Of a stretch of DNA of 35,732 nucleotides, positions 7,712-15,549 are shown piece by piece. Numbering within the stretch: the first letter of the stretch is position 1; each line of letters opens with the position of its first letter. A program made the translations under genes and the position numbers. The stretch comes from Candidatus Avimonas caecicola (GTDB lineage: Bacteria > Bacillota > Clostridia > Oscillospirales > Acutalibacteraceae): assembly GCA_904419875.1 (NCBI GenBank), contig CAJFTG010000026.1:1-35732 (forward strand). The letters are read 5' to 3'. Under the pieces are notes generated by a model that was not told the origin of the DNA, made no database searches, and saw only the letters and a list, made by a program, of their open reading frames with translations.

Positions 7712-8770
7712 ATGGATTTTGTCTACCGATTTCCCGTTGTGAAGGGCATACAGGCCAACAGGGAATATTACATTGCCATGGTTCCGTTAAAGATGGTTCC
7801 CCGGCTGTTCCCTCAGGAGGAAGAGTATGTCCCGCCCGAATACCGCGCTCAAAGGAAATTGAATACGGCCAGAATCCCGGTAATCAGCAAATACATCCTT
7901 GATAATCGCGACAGCTATGTTTTTTCGGCTCTGGCCGCCTCGATCGACGGGCATTTCCGCTTTTGTCCCAGTGAAATGCCGGATGTCGGAACGCTGGAGA
8001 TTTCCATGGATGCCAAACTGCTGATCAACGACGGGCAGCATCGGAAAGCGGCCATTTTGGAGGCTATTGCCGAGGATGAAAGCCTGCTCAACGAAACCAT
8101 TTCCGTTGTGTTTTTCGAGGACCGGGGCCTGGCGCGCAGCCAGCAGATGTTCACGGACCTGAACAAACATGCGGTGAAGACCTCGAATTCCATCGCGGAG
8201 CTGTATGACTCGCGGGATCCGCTGGCGGTGGCCACCAGAAATGTGATTTCCCAGATCGCGTTCCTGAACGCCTATACCGATAAGGAAAAGGATATTCTCG
8301 GTAAATACTCTTCCAATCTGTTTACGCTCAGCGCTTTTTACAACGCCAATAAACGGATCATCCGCGCCGCCGCCGTCACGCCGGAGGCGGAAGATTTTCT
8401 GCTGCGGTATTGGGATTCGGTGTGTCAGAATATCCTGCCCTGGAAGGAACTTTGCGGCCGCGAAATCAGCAAGGTGGATTTGCGGGAAAACTACATTGTG
8501 ACGCAAGCGGTGATTATTCAGGTTCTGGGCCGGCTGGGATGCTTCTTTTTTTCCGAGAGGGACCGTCCCCTTCGCCTGGACAAGCTCCGTCAGATCAACT
8601 GGAGGCGGGACTGCGCCGACTGGAAGATGAGAACCATCCGCGCCAATGGCCGCATGATTAACAACGAGGAGGCCATTGTCCTGACCTGCAATGTCCTCAA
8701 AAAACGCCTTGACCTGCCTTTGGACGAGTTTGAGCAGGGAAAAGAAAGATCATTTTTAGATAGGAAGTAA
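7712..8770 (+). CDS. dndB: DndB, DGQHR-domain regulator of DNA phosphorothioation
   Basis: A 352-residue DndB-family protein. The family signature DGQHR is at residues 107-111 (LINDGQHRKAAI), followed by the partner motifs NKHAVKTSNSI near 155-165. DndB is the non-essential, regulatory member of the Dnd system and affects the level and pattern of phosphorothioate modification, acting at least partly as a transcriptional repressor of the cluster. The start at 7712 is chosen for GAGGTGG six bases upstream; the frame opens earlier at 7652, but that start overlaps the promoter. It is the first gene of the operon, 5 bases before dndC. Confidence 0.93.
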   Translation: MDFVYRFPVVKGIQANREYYIAMVPLKMVPRLFPQEEEYVPPEYRAQRKLNTARIPVISKYILDNRDSYVFSALAASIDGHFRFCPSEMPDVGTLEISMDAKLLINDGQHRKAAILEAIAEDESLLNETISVVFFEDRGLARSQQMFTDLNKHAVKTSNSIAELYDSRDPLAVATRNVISQIAFLNAYTDKEKDILGKYSSNLFTLSAFYNANKRIIRAAAVTPEAEDFLLRYWDSVCQNILPWKELCGREISKVDLRENYIVTQAVIIQVLGRLGCFFFSERDRPLRLDKLRQINWRRDCADWKMRTIRANGRMINNEEAIVLTCNVLKKRLDLPLDEFEQGKERSFLDRK

Positions 8771-8775
8771 CCGAT

Positions 8776-10140
8776 ATGTTCGAGGAATACGCACAAATCA
8801 AAAAGGAAATGGAGCTTGTCTATCTCCATGACCGGCGCCCGTGGATGATCGGATACAGCGGCGGCAAGGATTCCACGCTGCTCTGCCAGCTGGTGTTTGA
8901 GATGCTGGATGCGCTGCCGGAAGAGAAGCGCTGGAAGCCGGTGTATATCGTGACTTCGGATACCATGGTCGAAAATCCCATTGTCAAGGCGTATATGCAC
9001 AAAATGAACAAGGCGCTCAACCAGGCGAGCGAGGCAAGGCGCCTGAAGATACAAGCCCATATCATTTATCCGGAGGTCCATCAGACCTTTTGGAGCCTGG
9101 TGATCGGGCGGGGCTATCCGACCCCGGAGCCCCCGGGATTCCGCTGGTGCACCGAAAGGCTGAAAATCAACCCTTCCAATGTGTTTACCTACAACACGAT
9201 CAAACAGGACGGGGAAATTGTGATCCTGCTCGGCGTGCGCAAAGCGGAAAGCCGGGCAAGGCTTCGCAGCATTACTTCCCGCGAGATCGAAGGGAAGCTC
9301 CTTACCCCCCATCCCCATATCGCCAAGGCCTACGTGTACAGCCCGCTTTCCGAGGTCCAGAACGACAGGGTTTGGGAATACCTTTTGCGCGACGGCGGGA
9401 GGAGCGCGTGGAATACCGACAACCGCTACCTGTATAACCTGTATCGCGGCGAGAACCTGTCGGAGGAGGACAGCGTCGTGGGCCAGGTCAACAAGGACAA
9501 TATGAAAATCACCGGCAATTCGCGTTTCGGCTGCTGGGTCTGCACCATGGTGAAAGAGGATAAATCCCTGAAAAATTTTATCGACCATGGAGCGACGGAA
9601 CTCATCCCGCTGCGGGATTTCCGGAACTGGCTGGTAGACCTGCGTTCGAATCCCCAGGCGCGGGATTACCGGCGAAGGAACGGCACCGTCTATCTGATGG
9701 CCAACGGGGAGTATGGGCGCGGACCCTTCACCATGGAAACGCGCAGGGAAATTTTAAGGCGGCTGCTCCAGCTGGAGGTGGACACCGGGTTTGAGCTGAT
9801 CACAATAGCGGAACTGAAAATAATCGATAAGATCTGGGAAGACGAGGGGGATTTGTCCCGCCGGGCCCTGGTGGACATTTACGCGCAGGTGAAGGGGACA
9901 AGGCTGCCGTGGGACGGGTACAAAAAAGCGAAATATGACGGGGATACCGTTGGGCTGCTGCAGGACCTGTGCGAAAAATATGAGGTTCCCTTTGAACTGA
10001 TGTCGAAGCTGATGATTTCGGTGGATAATTCGAAGTTTTACACCCGGTCCGCCGTTTCAGCCAAAAATGTGGAGAAAATCTTAAACGAGGGCTGGCTTCA
10101 TTTCGACGCCGTTCGAGAGGGACTGAACCATGAAAATTAA
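8776..10140 (+). CDS. dndC: DndC, PAPS-reductase-like sulfurtransferase
   Basis: A 454-residue ATP-pyrophosphatase family protein of the PAPS reductase fold. The PP-loop SGGKDST is at residues 28-34. A downstream RWCTERLKI segment and CWVC supply the cysteines expected for the 4Fe-4S cluster of DndC. It activates the DNA backbone with ATP and passes sulfur, received from a DndA/IscS-type cysteine desulfurase, to the non-bridging phosphate oxygen position in complex with DndD and DndE. The start at 8776 follows AGGAAG; the end overlaps dndD by 11 bases. Length and motifs are typical and the gene appears intact. Confidence 0.96.
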   Translation: MFEEYAQIKKEMELVYLHDRRPWMIGYSGGKDSTLLCQLVFEMLDALPEEKRWKPVYIVTSDTMVENPIVKAYMHKMNKALNQASEARRLKIQAHIIYPEVHQTFWSLVIGRGYPTPEPPGFRWCTERLKINPSNVFTYNTIKQDGEIVILLGVRKAESRARLRSITSREIEGKLLTPHPHIAKAYVYSPLSEVQNDRVWEYLLRDGGRSAWNTDNRYLYNLYRGENLSEEDSVVGQVNKDNMKITGNSRFGCWVCTMVKEDKSLKNFIDHGATELIPLRDFRNWLVDLRSNPQARDYRRRNGTVYLMANGEYGRGPFTMETRREILRRLLQLEVDTGFELITIAELKIIDKIWEDEGDLSRRALVDIYAQVKGTRLPWDGYKKAKYDGDTVGLLQDLCEKYEVPFELMSKLMISVDNSKFYTRSAVSAKNVEKILNEGWLHFDAVREGLNHEN

Positions 10141-12271
10141 ACGAATAGAGCTTTGCAATTTCGGCTCTTACAGCGGGGATAACCGCTTTCATTTTGAGAC
10201 GGACAATCCGGAAGAACGCGTCGTGGTGATCGGGGGAAAAAACGGCTCCGGCAAAACAACGCTGTTCACAGCCGTCCAGGTCTGCCTCTACGGTAATTTC
10301 GCCTTTGGGTACAAATCGGCGGGCAAACGGTATCTGGATGAAATCTATCACCTGATCAACAACCAGGTGAAAATGGAGGAAGGGGCCTCCTCCCATATCG
10401 AGATCGCTTTCCAGCATGTGGACAATACGGACCTGTTCGATTACCGGATCCGCCGCTCCTGGGCGTGGCCCCGGAGCGAGATCCGGGAAACCGTGTCGGT
10501 CTGGCGCAACGGCATTCCCCTTCCGGAGGACGAATGCCTGAATTTCCAGAGCTATCTGCTCCATCTGATCCCCCCGGATATGCTGAAGCTGTACTTTTTT
10601 GACGGCGAAAAGATTGCCGACTATTTTTTAAGCGACAAGGAGGTGAATATCCGCGATTCCCTCATGGTGCTCAGCGGCAACGATACCTTTGACCTCCTTT
10701 ACGACCAGGTCCGGCGGGTGGTGAAAATCTCGGGGAACGCCCAGGACGACATCGCCCACAAATACTTGACGGCTCAGGCGGCCGCGGAGGAAGCGCGCCG
10801 GCAGGCCGCCGGCCTGGAAAGGGAAATCGAGAGCTGCCGCGAGGCGATCGAGGAGGCGGAGGCGGAAGTCAACCGGCACGCAGAAAAGTATGCCGACCAC
10901 GGCGGAATTACCATGGAGGAATGGGCCGGGCTGCAAAACCAGCTGAAGGCAGAGGAGGAAAAGCGCGAACGCCTCAATGGGCAAAGAAAGGAAGCGGCCA
11001 CGGATTCACTGCCGTTTGCGATGCTGGCGGAACTTGTGGCGAAGGTGCCGCCCCAGCTGCAGGCGGAGAAAGACTACCAGATGTACTGCGCGCTGAAAAG
11101 CACCCTGGAGGAACGTCAGTTTACCGAAGTGCTTGCCGAAGCGGTCCGGTCCATGGGCAGCGGCCGGGCGGAAGAGGACGCCCGGCTCCTGCTTGAGCGG
11201 ATCAGCGGGTATCTTCTGGACCGGCGGTGGGAAGGCTTTGAACCGCTGTTCAGCCTTTCCCGCGACGAGGAGGAACAGCTTCAATCGGTATTCCGCCGGG
11301 TAAAAGCGTTTGACCCCTCTGTGTTCAAGCGGTCCCAAAAGGACATCCATGCGTCGCTGGAGAGGAGCAGGGAAATCCGCGCCCGTCTCCAAAACACAAG
11401 CGTTGAGAACTTTGAAGGCTATGCGCAGAACCTTTCAGCGTTGGAAGAAAAGCTGAAAATCAACAGGCTCAAAAAGGAGCATATACAGGAACTGCTTGAC
11501 CTTAAGCGGGAGGAATTGGCGCAAAAGGAGGATAAGCTCCGCGCCTTGAAAAAAGCGTTTGAGAAGCAGCTGAAGGTACAGTCGGTGTCGGCTGTTTCGG
11601 GCAGGGTGCTGCTGCTGCTGGAGGAGCTGCAGGGAACCCTGTACGCGAAGCTGATTCGGCGGGTGGAAGAGGACCTGAACAAAAAATTCAGGGAGCTCAT
11701 CCGCAAGGAGGACTTTTTCTCCCACATTCATATTGACGACCGCTTTACGGTCCATATCCTCCGGAATGAGCAGATCCAAACAGCGGATTTGCTTTCTCTG
11801 CTTCGGGCGGGGGGCCTTGCGGCCGCCGCCGGCGCGCTGGGAGAAACGGCGATGGAAGCGCTTAAAGACCGATATGCCTTTACTTCGGCCGCCGACCTGC
11901 GCAAGGCGCTGGCCGGCGAAGCGGAAACGCAGATTCAGCTTCCGGTGGAATTGAGCAAAGACCGGCTGTCCAGCGGGGAAAAACAGATCTTTGTCATGTC
12001 CCTGTATTGGGCGATGATGAACCAGAGCAGCAATGAGCTGCCGTTTATTATCGACACCCCTTTCGCGCGGATCGACGCGGAACACAGGGAAAACATTACG
12101 GAATATTTCTTTAAGAAGCTGACCGGGCAGTTGATTATTCTCTCCACGGACGAGGAGCTTTCCAACCGCCATCTGGAAGCCATGGGGAAACAGGTTTCCC
12201 ACATGTATATGCTGGAATATGGCCGGGACAAGCGGACGCATATCTATGAAAATCAATATTTCGAGGTGTAA
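10130..12271 (+). CDS. dndD: DndD, SMC/RecN-like ATPase
   Basis: A 713-residue ABC-type ATPase of the SMC/Rad50 class. Walker A GKNGSGKT is at residues 36-43, right after the family start IKRIELCNFGSYSG. A long coiled coil spans about 215-270 and 400-490. The C-terminal half carries the signature LSSGEKQI and the Walker B FIIDTPFARID, and ends with ILSTDEEL. DndD supplies ATP-driven DNA work in the phosphorothioation complex, perhaps nicking or strand separation. It overlaps dndC by 11 bases and is followed after 2 bases by dndE. No truncation is visible. Confidence 0.95.
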   Translation: MKIKRIELCNFGSYSGDNRFHFETDNPEERVVVIGGKNGSGKTTLFTAVQVCLYGNFAFGYKSAGKRYLDEIYHLINNQVKMEEGASSHIEIAFQHVDNTDLFDYRIRRSWAWPRSEIRETVSVWRNGIPLPEDECLNFQSYLLHLIPPDMLKLYFFDGEKIADYFLSDKEVNIRDSLMVLSGNDTFDLLYDQVRRVVKISGNAQDDIAHKYLTAQAAAEEARRQAAGLEREIESCREAIEEAEAEVNRHAEKYADHGGITMEEWAGLQNQLKAEEEKRERLNGQRKEAATDSLPFAMLAELVAKVPPQLQAEKDYQMYCALKSTLEERQFTEVLAEAVRSMGSGRAEEDARLLLERISGYLLDRRWEGFEPLFSLSRDEEEQLQSVFRRVKAFDPSVFKRSQKDIHASLERSREIRARLQNTSVENFEGYAQNLSALEEKLKINRLKKEHIQELLDLKREELAQKEDKLRALKKAFEKQLKVQSVSAVSGRVLLLLEELQGTLYAKLIRRVEEDLNKKFRELIRKEDFFSHIHIDDRFTVHILRNEQIQTADLLSLLRAGGLAAAAGALGETAMEALKDRYAFTSAADLRKALAGEAETQIQLPVELSKDRLSSGEKQIFVMSLYWAMMNQSSNELPFIIDTPFARIDAEHRENITEYFFKKLTGQLIILSTDEELSNRHLEAMGKQVSHMYMLEYGRDKRTHIYENQYFEV

Positions 12272-12273
12272 AC

Positions 12274-12651
12274 ATGGCCTTTAAATTGAAAACCTCCAAA
12301 AGAGCCTGCGAAATATTTGACAGAATCGAGGGCAGCGAGAACCTTCCGTACTATACCCTTGTCAAGCTGGCCATGGCGATGTCTCTGCGGTCAAAGGAGC
12401 CTCTGAGCGACGACGACTTCCACACCAACACCCTGGGGAAAGAGCTGAACAGGCAGACCATCACCGGGGATGCCGACGCGCTGTACAAATGCTTGATGGA
12501 GCTGTATGCCGGGAAGCATCTCACCGACGAGGAGTTCTTCCCGGATTATGTGAAGGCACATATTGACCGCGGCGCCGTTTTTCTGGACCGGGAGCATCGG
12601 TACGGAGGAGATTTTCTAATCCATCTGACCGAGCTGGAAAAGGGCCTGTAG
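12274..12651 (+). CDS. dndE: DndE, phosphorothioation complex subunit
   Basis: A 125-residue member of the DndE family, recognised from the opening FKLKTSKRA followed by RIEGSENLPYYTLVKLAMAMSL and the ending FLIHLTELEKGL. DndE is a small, basic DNA-binding protein reported to prefer nicked DNA and is required, with DndC and DndD, for modification. It starts 2 bases after the dndD stop, so it is translationally coupled. It is the last modification gene; no dndF/G/H follow. A GC-rich hairpin at 12661-12691 and a long palindrome at 12836-12869 lie downstream. Confidence 0.93.
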   Translation: MAFKLKTSKRACEIFDRIEGSENLPYYTLVKLAMAMSLRSKEPLSDDDFHTNTLGKELNRQTITGDADALYKCLMELYAGKHLTDEEFFPDYVKAHIDRGAVFLDREHRYGGDFLIHLTELEKGL

Positions 12652-12660
12652 CGGCGGCGC

Positions 12661-12691
12661 GGCCAACCGGCGGGCGGCCCGGCGGTTGGCC
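12661..12691 (+). terminator. GC-rich hairpin after dndE
   Basis: Arms GGCCAACCG (12661-12669) and CGGTTGGCC (12683-12691) form a perfect 9-base stem with a GC-rich 13-base loop. There is no T-run after it, so as an intrinsic terminator it is weak; it may instead protect the dnd transcript 3' end. Confidence 0.45.
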
Positions 12692-12835
12692 TCCAAATAA
12701 GGCCGTCCTCTTCGCGCCGGCGCGGGGAGCAGGGAAGGAATGAAGAAGACGAAGCACGGGATTTTGTCGGCTTGGCCGGCCCTCCGGAAACGTGGAGAGA
12801 GGGCCGGGCAGGGGGATACCGCGGCGCGCGGTTTA

Positions 12836-12869
12836 AAAGGGAGGGAGTTCGTACGAACTCCCTCCCTTT
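12836..12869. terminator. Perfect 34-bp palindrome between convergent dndE and TIR gene
   Basis: Positions 12836-12869 form a perfect two-fold palindrome (17 bases per half) centred on GTAC and starting AAAGGGAGGG. AAA on one side and TTT on the other make it a candidate bidirectional terminator between dndE (plus) and the TIR gene (minus). The intergenic stretch 12652-12976 contains no gene that I can support. Confidence 0.6.
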
Positions 12870-12976
12870 CCGTCGGCCTGCCCGGGGGATGGACGAGGGG
12901 CAATGCATGGGCCGGCCCTGGGGATGGGCAAAGGCCCTTGCGCGGCCGGCATCCCCGGTTCCTGCCATCCCCCCTT

Positions 12977-13876
12977 TTAGCTTTCCCCGTCGTTTCTCAG
13001 CTGCCAGAGTCCCGGCCCGATCTGCTGAAACAGGTCCTCCTTACCCAGATGGGCGGTCACGTCGCTTGAATGCTGGTAGATTGTTTTGCGGATCGTGCTG
13101 TCAATGGCGTTGTTGGTAATTTTGCTGTTTTCCTCCGCCAACAGGATTTTTTTGCATTGCGTATAGATGTCGGACAGGCTTGCCATACCGCCCAGCTGGT
13201 TCATGGCCTGCACTACAATGTCGACCCATTTGGTGTTGTTCCCCGCGGGCTCCATGCTGCGGGCCTCCGCGCCGATGCCTCGGAACTCCAGGTTCTTCAA
13301 CCGGTTGTCCATACTGCGTACGGCATACAGGATTTCCACCATCATGTCGTTCCTGTTCCTGGTTTTGGAGGGCGCCGCGGCCTGCTCTCCCTTTGCACGG
13401 GAGAGGATCTCCTTCATCTCTTTTTCAAACTCGGGCCAATAGGTCTCAAACACTTTGCGCAGTGTATCCGCCTGCAGGCTCCTGCTCTCCAGACGGGCGT
13501 TCAGCGTGGTAACCAGCTTCCACATGCTTTCCTTGTTGGGCATTGTATGATTAAATTGAGACAGGGGCGGCTCAATGTCCTTGGGCTCCAGATCCACCAG
13601 GAATGTGCACACACGGTTGGTGGCCAGCCCTTTCAGAAGGCTTCCGGCTTCAAAAAGGATCCAGGGCGCGGCCACATTGGTTCTGGTCAGGCAGATAATG
13701 CCGGTGCTGCAGTCCTCCAGCACATTGCCGATCTCGTTAAACCATTGGGAACCCCGATCAATATCCTCGCTGGAGACCCATGGTTCCGTGGCCTGAAGCA
13801 CGCATTTCAGCCACGTTTTCAGCATCCGCGCCACCTCTCCGCTCAAGGAGCCGGACCAACTGATAAAGATTTTCAT
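12977..13876 (-). CDS. TIR-domain protein with predicted C-terminal winged helix
   Basis: A 299-residue protein. Residues 1-140 read as a TIR domain: MKIFISWSGS is the first strand, DIDRGSQWFNEI the BB-loop side, TGIICLTRTNV the next strand and APWILFEAGSL holds Glu76, the position of the catalytic glutamate in NAD-degrading TIR domains. Residues 165-200 are a charged linker. Residues 217-296 (from WVDIVVQAMNQLGG to GPGLWQLR) look like a winged helix of the kind attached to restriction and HNH proteins, with IRKTIYQHSSD and DLF. TIR proteins in bacteria typically hydrolyse NAD or make cyclic ADP-ribose upon infection. A role as effector triggered by DNA state is inference. It is 103 bases after the unknown gene on the same strand and convergent with dndE. 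Confidence 0.82.
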   Translation of the reverse strand: MKIFISWSGSLSGEVARMLKTWLKCVLQATEPWVSSEDIDRGSQWFNEIGNVLEDCSTGIICLTRTNVAAPWILFEAGSLLKGLATNRVCTFLVDLEPKDIEPPLSQFNHTMPNKESMWKLVTTLNARLESRSLQADTLRKVFETYWPEFEKEMKEILSRAKGEQAAAPSKTRNRNDMMVEILYAVRSMDNRLKNLEFRGIGAEARSMEPAGNNTKWVDIVVQAMNQLGGMASLSDIYTQCKKILLAEENSKITNNAIDSTIRKTIYQHSSDVTAHLGKEDLFQQIGPGLWQLRNDGES

Positions 13877-13979
13877 AAGCGCCCCATCCCTTCACGCCAT
13901 TTTTCCCTGCTAAGAGCGAACGGCGCGTCCTGACGGCGATACCCCGCCGGCAGGGCGCGGTTTCCCTTATACCATGCGG

Positions 13980-14615
13980 TTAAATACTGTTGGCACAACG
14001 ATAAAACAACCGGTCCTTGATAATTTTTTTGACCGGCAGGGGAACCTTCTTACAATCGTCCAATGCTTGCGATATAATGCCTTTTAGGCTGAGCCGCTCC
14101 TTCCGGAGGTCACGGACGACTTCCTTTACCGTTGATTGACTTTTTGAACAACGAATCAATGACTCCATGAAACGCTGAAAAGAATCAATATATCCCTCGC
14201 GAATACCGCTGTTTACATTGATTGCCACATAATTGTTAAAATTGAGAGGATGGGGGCTTCCGGGGTTATTTTGTAAAATCAGGATTTCATTTTCACCGGA
14301 GTATTCCCACCTGATCCTCTTCTGAAGCCTGTCTTTAAATTCCACAAACGCCTTGGTGCTGAAATACCAGGAACCATCCAGCGCCGCGTCAACCTTTTTG
14401 TATGTTTGATCGGCGGCCTTCCCGAAATCATCCGTATAGCCGACGGCAAAAATGGAACAATACCTTGCCGAATTGTAGTGGAGATACTCGAATTCTCTGA
14501 TAATATTCATGGCGTCCGGATTGGTCGGCCTGACAAACAGGATGACCACAATCTCCAGGTTTTCGGTCCGCCTTTCGATATCTTCGATTTCTTTGTACGT
14601 GCTGGCAGCAAACAT
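13980..14615 (-). CDS. Unknown 211-residue protein, probable partner of the TIR protein
   Basis: I do not recognise a family. The frame is open to a TTG at 14687, but ATG at 14615 has a strong site GGGAGGG seven bases upstream, so that start is used. The N-terminus has a hydrophobic strand (NLEIVVILFVRP), then HYNSARYCSIFAVGYTDDF and, near residue 100-130, WYFSTKAFVEF plus WEYSGENEILILQN. The pattern suggests an alternating alpha/beta domain, while the C-terminal 50 residues are Lys/Arg-rich helices (VRDLRKERL, VKKIIKDRL) that could bind nucleic acid. No membrane segment or signal peptide is seen. Base composition is more AT-rich than the dnd genes. It shares a promoter with the TIR gene and is likely part of the same defence module. 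Confidence 0.78.
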   Translation of the reverse strand: MFAASTYKEIEDIERRTENLEIVVILFVRPTNPDAMNIIREFEYLHYNSARYCSIFAVGYTDDFGKAADQTYKKVDAALDGSWYFSTKAFVEFKDRLQKRIRWEYSGENEILILQNNPGSPHPLNFNNYVAINVNSGIREGYIDSFQRFMESLIRCSKSQSTVKEVVRDLRKERLSLKGIISQALDDCKKVPLPVKKIIKDRLFYRCANSI

Positions 14616-14731
14616 GGCCAAACCCTCCCGCTGCTTTTCTTCGCCATATTCCGCATATTCTGCCTTCCCGTACACCGGTGGGAGCAAAGGATCAGCAGGC
14701 GGCAGACAGTATTACGCAGTATTACAAAGAA

Positions 14732-14760
14732 ATTATATCTTAAATAAAAAAATAATACAA
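14732..14760 (-). promoter_or_regulatory. Promoter of the unknown gene-TIR operon
   Basis: On the minus strand TTGTAT (14755-14760) and a perfect TATAAT (14732-14737) are separated by 17 bases within an AT-rich stretch. The start would be near 14725, giving a leader of about 110 bases to the ATG at 14615. No obvious operator palindrome overlaps it, so expression may be constitutive. Confidence 0.75.
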
Positions 14761-14907
14761 GGCAAAATATAAACAAGTAAAAATCACCTTTGCCTGCACA
14801 AAAAAACGATATTGTCCCTCCAAAAAACGGTTTTTTTTGCAAAAGCTGCCCATTTTTTACCGAAAAAAACGGCGGAGGGTTACTCGCCTGCGTGATAAGG
14901 CAGCGAC

Positions 14908-14932
14908 AGCCAGGCGGAACATCCGCCTGGCT
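14908..14932. terminator. Orphan hairpin terminator in the island
   Basis: A perfect 11-base stem, AGCCAGGCGGA with TCCGCCTGGCT, and a 3-base loop, followed on the plus strand by TATATTTT. No intact plus-strand gene precedes it, so it probably terminated a gene now lost from the mobile element. Confidence 0.55.
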
Positions 14933-15055
14933 TATATTTTAGAAAGTTTTCATACGATCGTTACAAACGCACGCATAAAAACAATGAAGATCAACCGGAT
15001 TGAGAATTTTGTTCGATCTAGTGGAAGCAAAAGTTAAAGGGAATCTTTCTGTGTA

Positions 15056-15375
15056 GTGAAAACCCTTCGTTGCGAACTGGAAAGCGCAGAGGAAAAGACT
15101 TGCACCTCGGATATGTTTATCGCTGCGGTACGCAAATACACGCGGGCCAAAAAGCTGACCGGGCGCATGCTGACCGAGTTGGTCGGCCGCGTAGAGGTAC
15201 ATCAATCCGAAAAGATTGACGGTGTTTCTATGCAGCGGTTTACCATTTACTATAATTGTGTCGCGTCCTTGAGGTGCCCGAAAAATTGCAGCTCCCGCAG
15301 CCGGAAATTTTCATGCAAACGAGAAAAGGAGTAGCATTAAGCTACTCCCATTCTCAAAGCAATATGAACTTTTGA
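15056..15375 (+). pseudogene. C-terminal remnant of a TnpX-type serine recombinase, frameshifted
   Basis: Only the last hundred or so residues of a large serine recombinase remain. The segment from TSDMFIAAVRKYTRAKKL to VEVHQSEKIDG and FTIYYNCV matches the C-terminal DUF4368-type domain of Tn4451/TnpX-like recombinases found in gut Clostridia. Near 15265 a one-base loss shifts the frame; the other frame continues LEVPEKLQLPQPEIF and TRKGVALSYSHSQSN to a stop at 15373-15375, which is the expected end of the family. The catalytic serine and DNA-cleavage domain are absent. It ends 55 bases from the 3' end of tRNA-Pro and marks the right border of the accessory island. Confidence 0.8.
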
Positions 15376-15426
15376 GTGTTTTGCATTTGAGATGCTGCAA
15401 CCTTCTCAAATGCTGTAACAACACTC
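15374..15426. repeat. Long imperfect hairpin between recombinase remnant and tRNA-Pro
   Basis: Inner arms GCATTTGAGA (15383-15392) and TCTCAAATGC (15404-15413) are perfect; outer arms GAGTGTT (15374-15380) and AACACTC (15420-15426) extend the stem. It lies at the island edge, directly after the recombinase stop and just beyond the tRNA 3' end. It could be a recombination site remnant or a tRNA 3' processing/termination structure; it lacks a T-run. Confidence 0.5.
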
Positions 15427-15430
15427 GTTA

Positions 15431-15506
15431 TGGTCCGAGTGACAGGATTCGAACCTGCGGCATCCTGCTCCCAAAGCAGGCGCGCTACCAACTGCGCTAC
15501 ACCCGG
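15431..15506 (-). tRNA. tRNA-Pro (anticodon TGG)
   Basis: A 76-base gene folding as a standard cloverleaf. Acceptor CCGGGTG pairs with CACTCGG (one G-T pair), the D-arm is GCGC/GCGC with AGTTGGTA, the anticodon stem CCTGC/GCAGG closes on TTTGGGA (anticodon TGG) and the T-arm has TTCGAAT. Discriminator A and an encoded CCA end (15431-15433) complete it. The 3' end faces the dnd island, the usual geometry for integration into a tRNA gene. Confidence 0.96.
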
Positions 15507-15520
15507 ATGGTTACCCACCG

Positions 15521-15549
15521 ATTATAGCGTATGAGGGAAACCGTGTCAA
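15521..15549 (-). promoter_or_regulatory. Promoter of tRNA-Pro
   Basis: On the minus strand TTGACA (15544-15549) and TATAAT (15521-15526) are both perfect consensus boxes with a 17-base spacer, placing the start about 7-8 bases before the mature tRNA 5' end. This is a textbook strong stable-RNA promoter. Confidence 0.9.

Larger units (their letters stand above)
14616..15055. other. AT-rich intergenic region of the island
   Basis: Between the unknown gene and the recombinase remnant. It holds the TIR-operon promoter (14732-14760), homopolymeric A and T tracts around 14800-14870, and a hairpin at 14908-14932. No gene is supported. The AT content contrasts with the GC-rich core genes and fits acquired DNA. 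Confidence 0.5.

Noticed and set aside
12652-14760. Possible dndF/G/H or dndA in the dnd neighbourhood
   Set aside because: The two genes here do not show helicase, ATPase or cysteine-desulfurase motifs. The desulfurase is presumably supplied from elsewhere in the genome.
14837-15037. Plus-strand frame before the recombinase remnant
   Set aside because: Starts in homopolymer A/T, runs through the hairpin at 14908-14932 and has no recognisable product; not counted as part of the recombinase.
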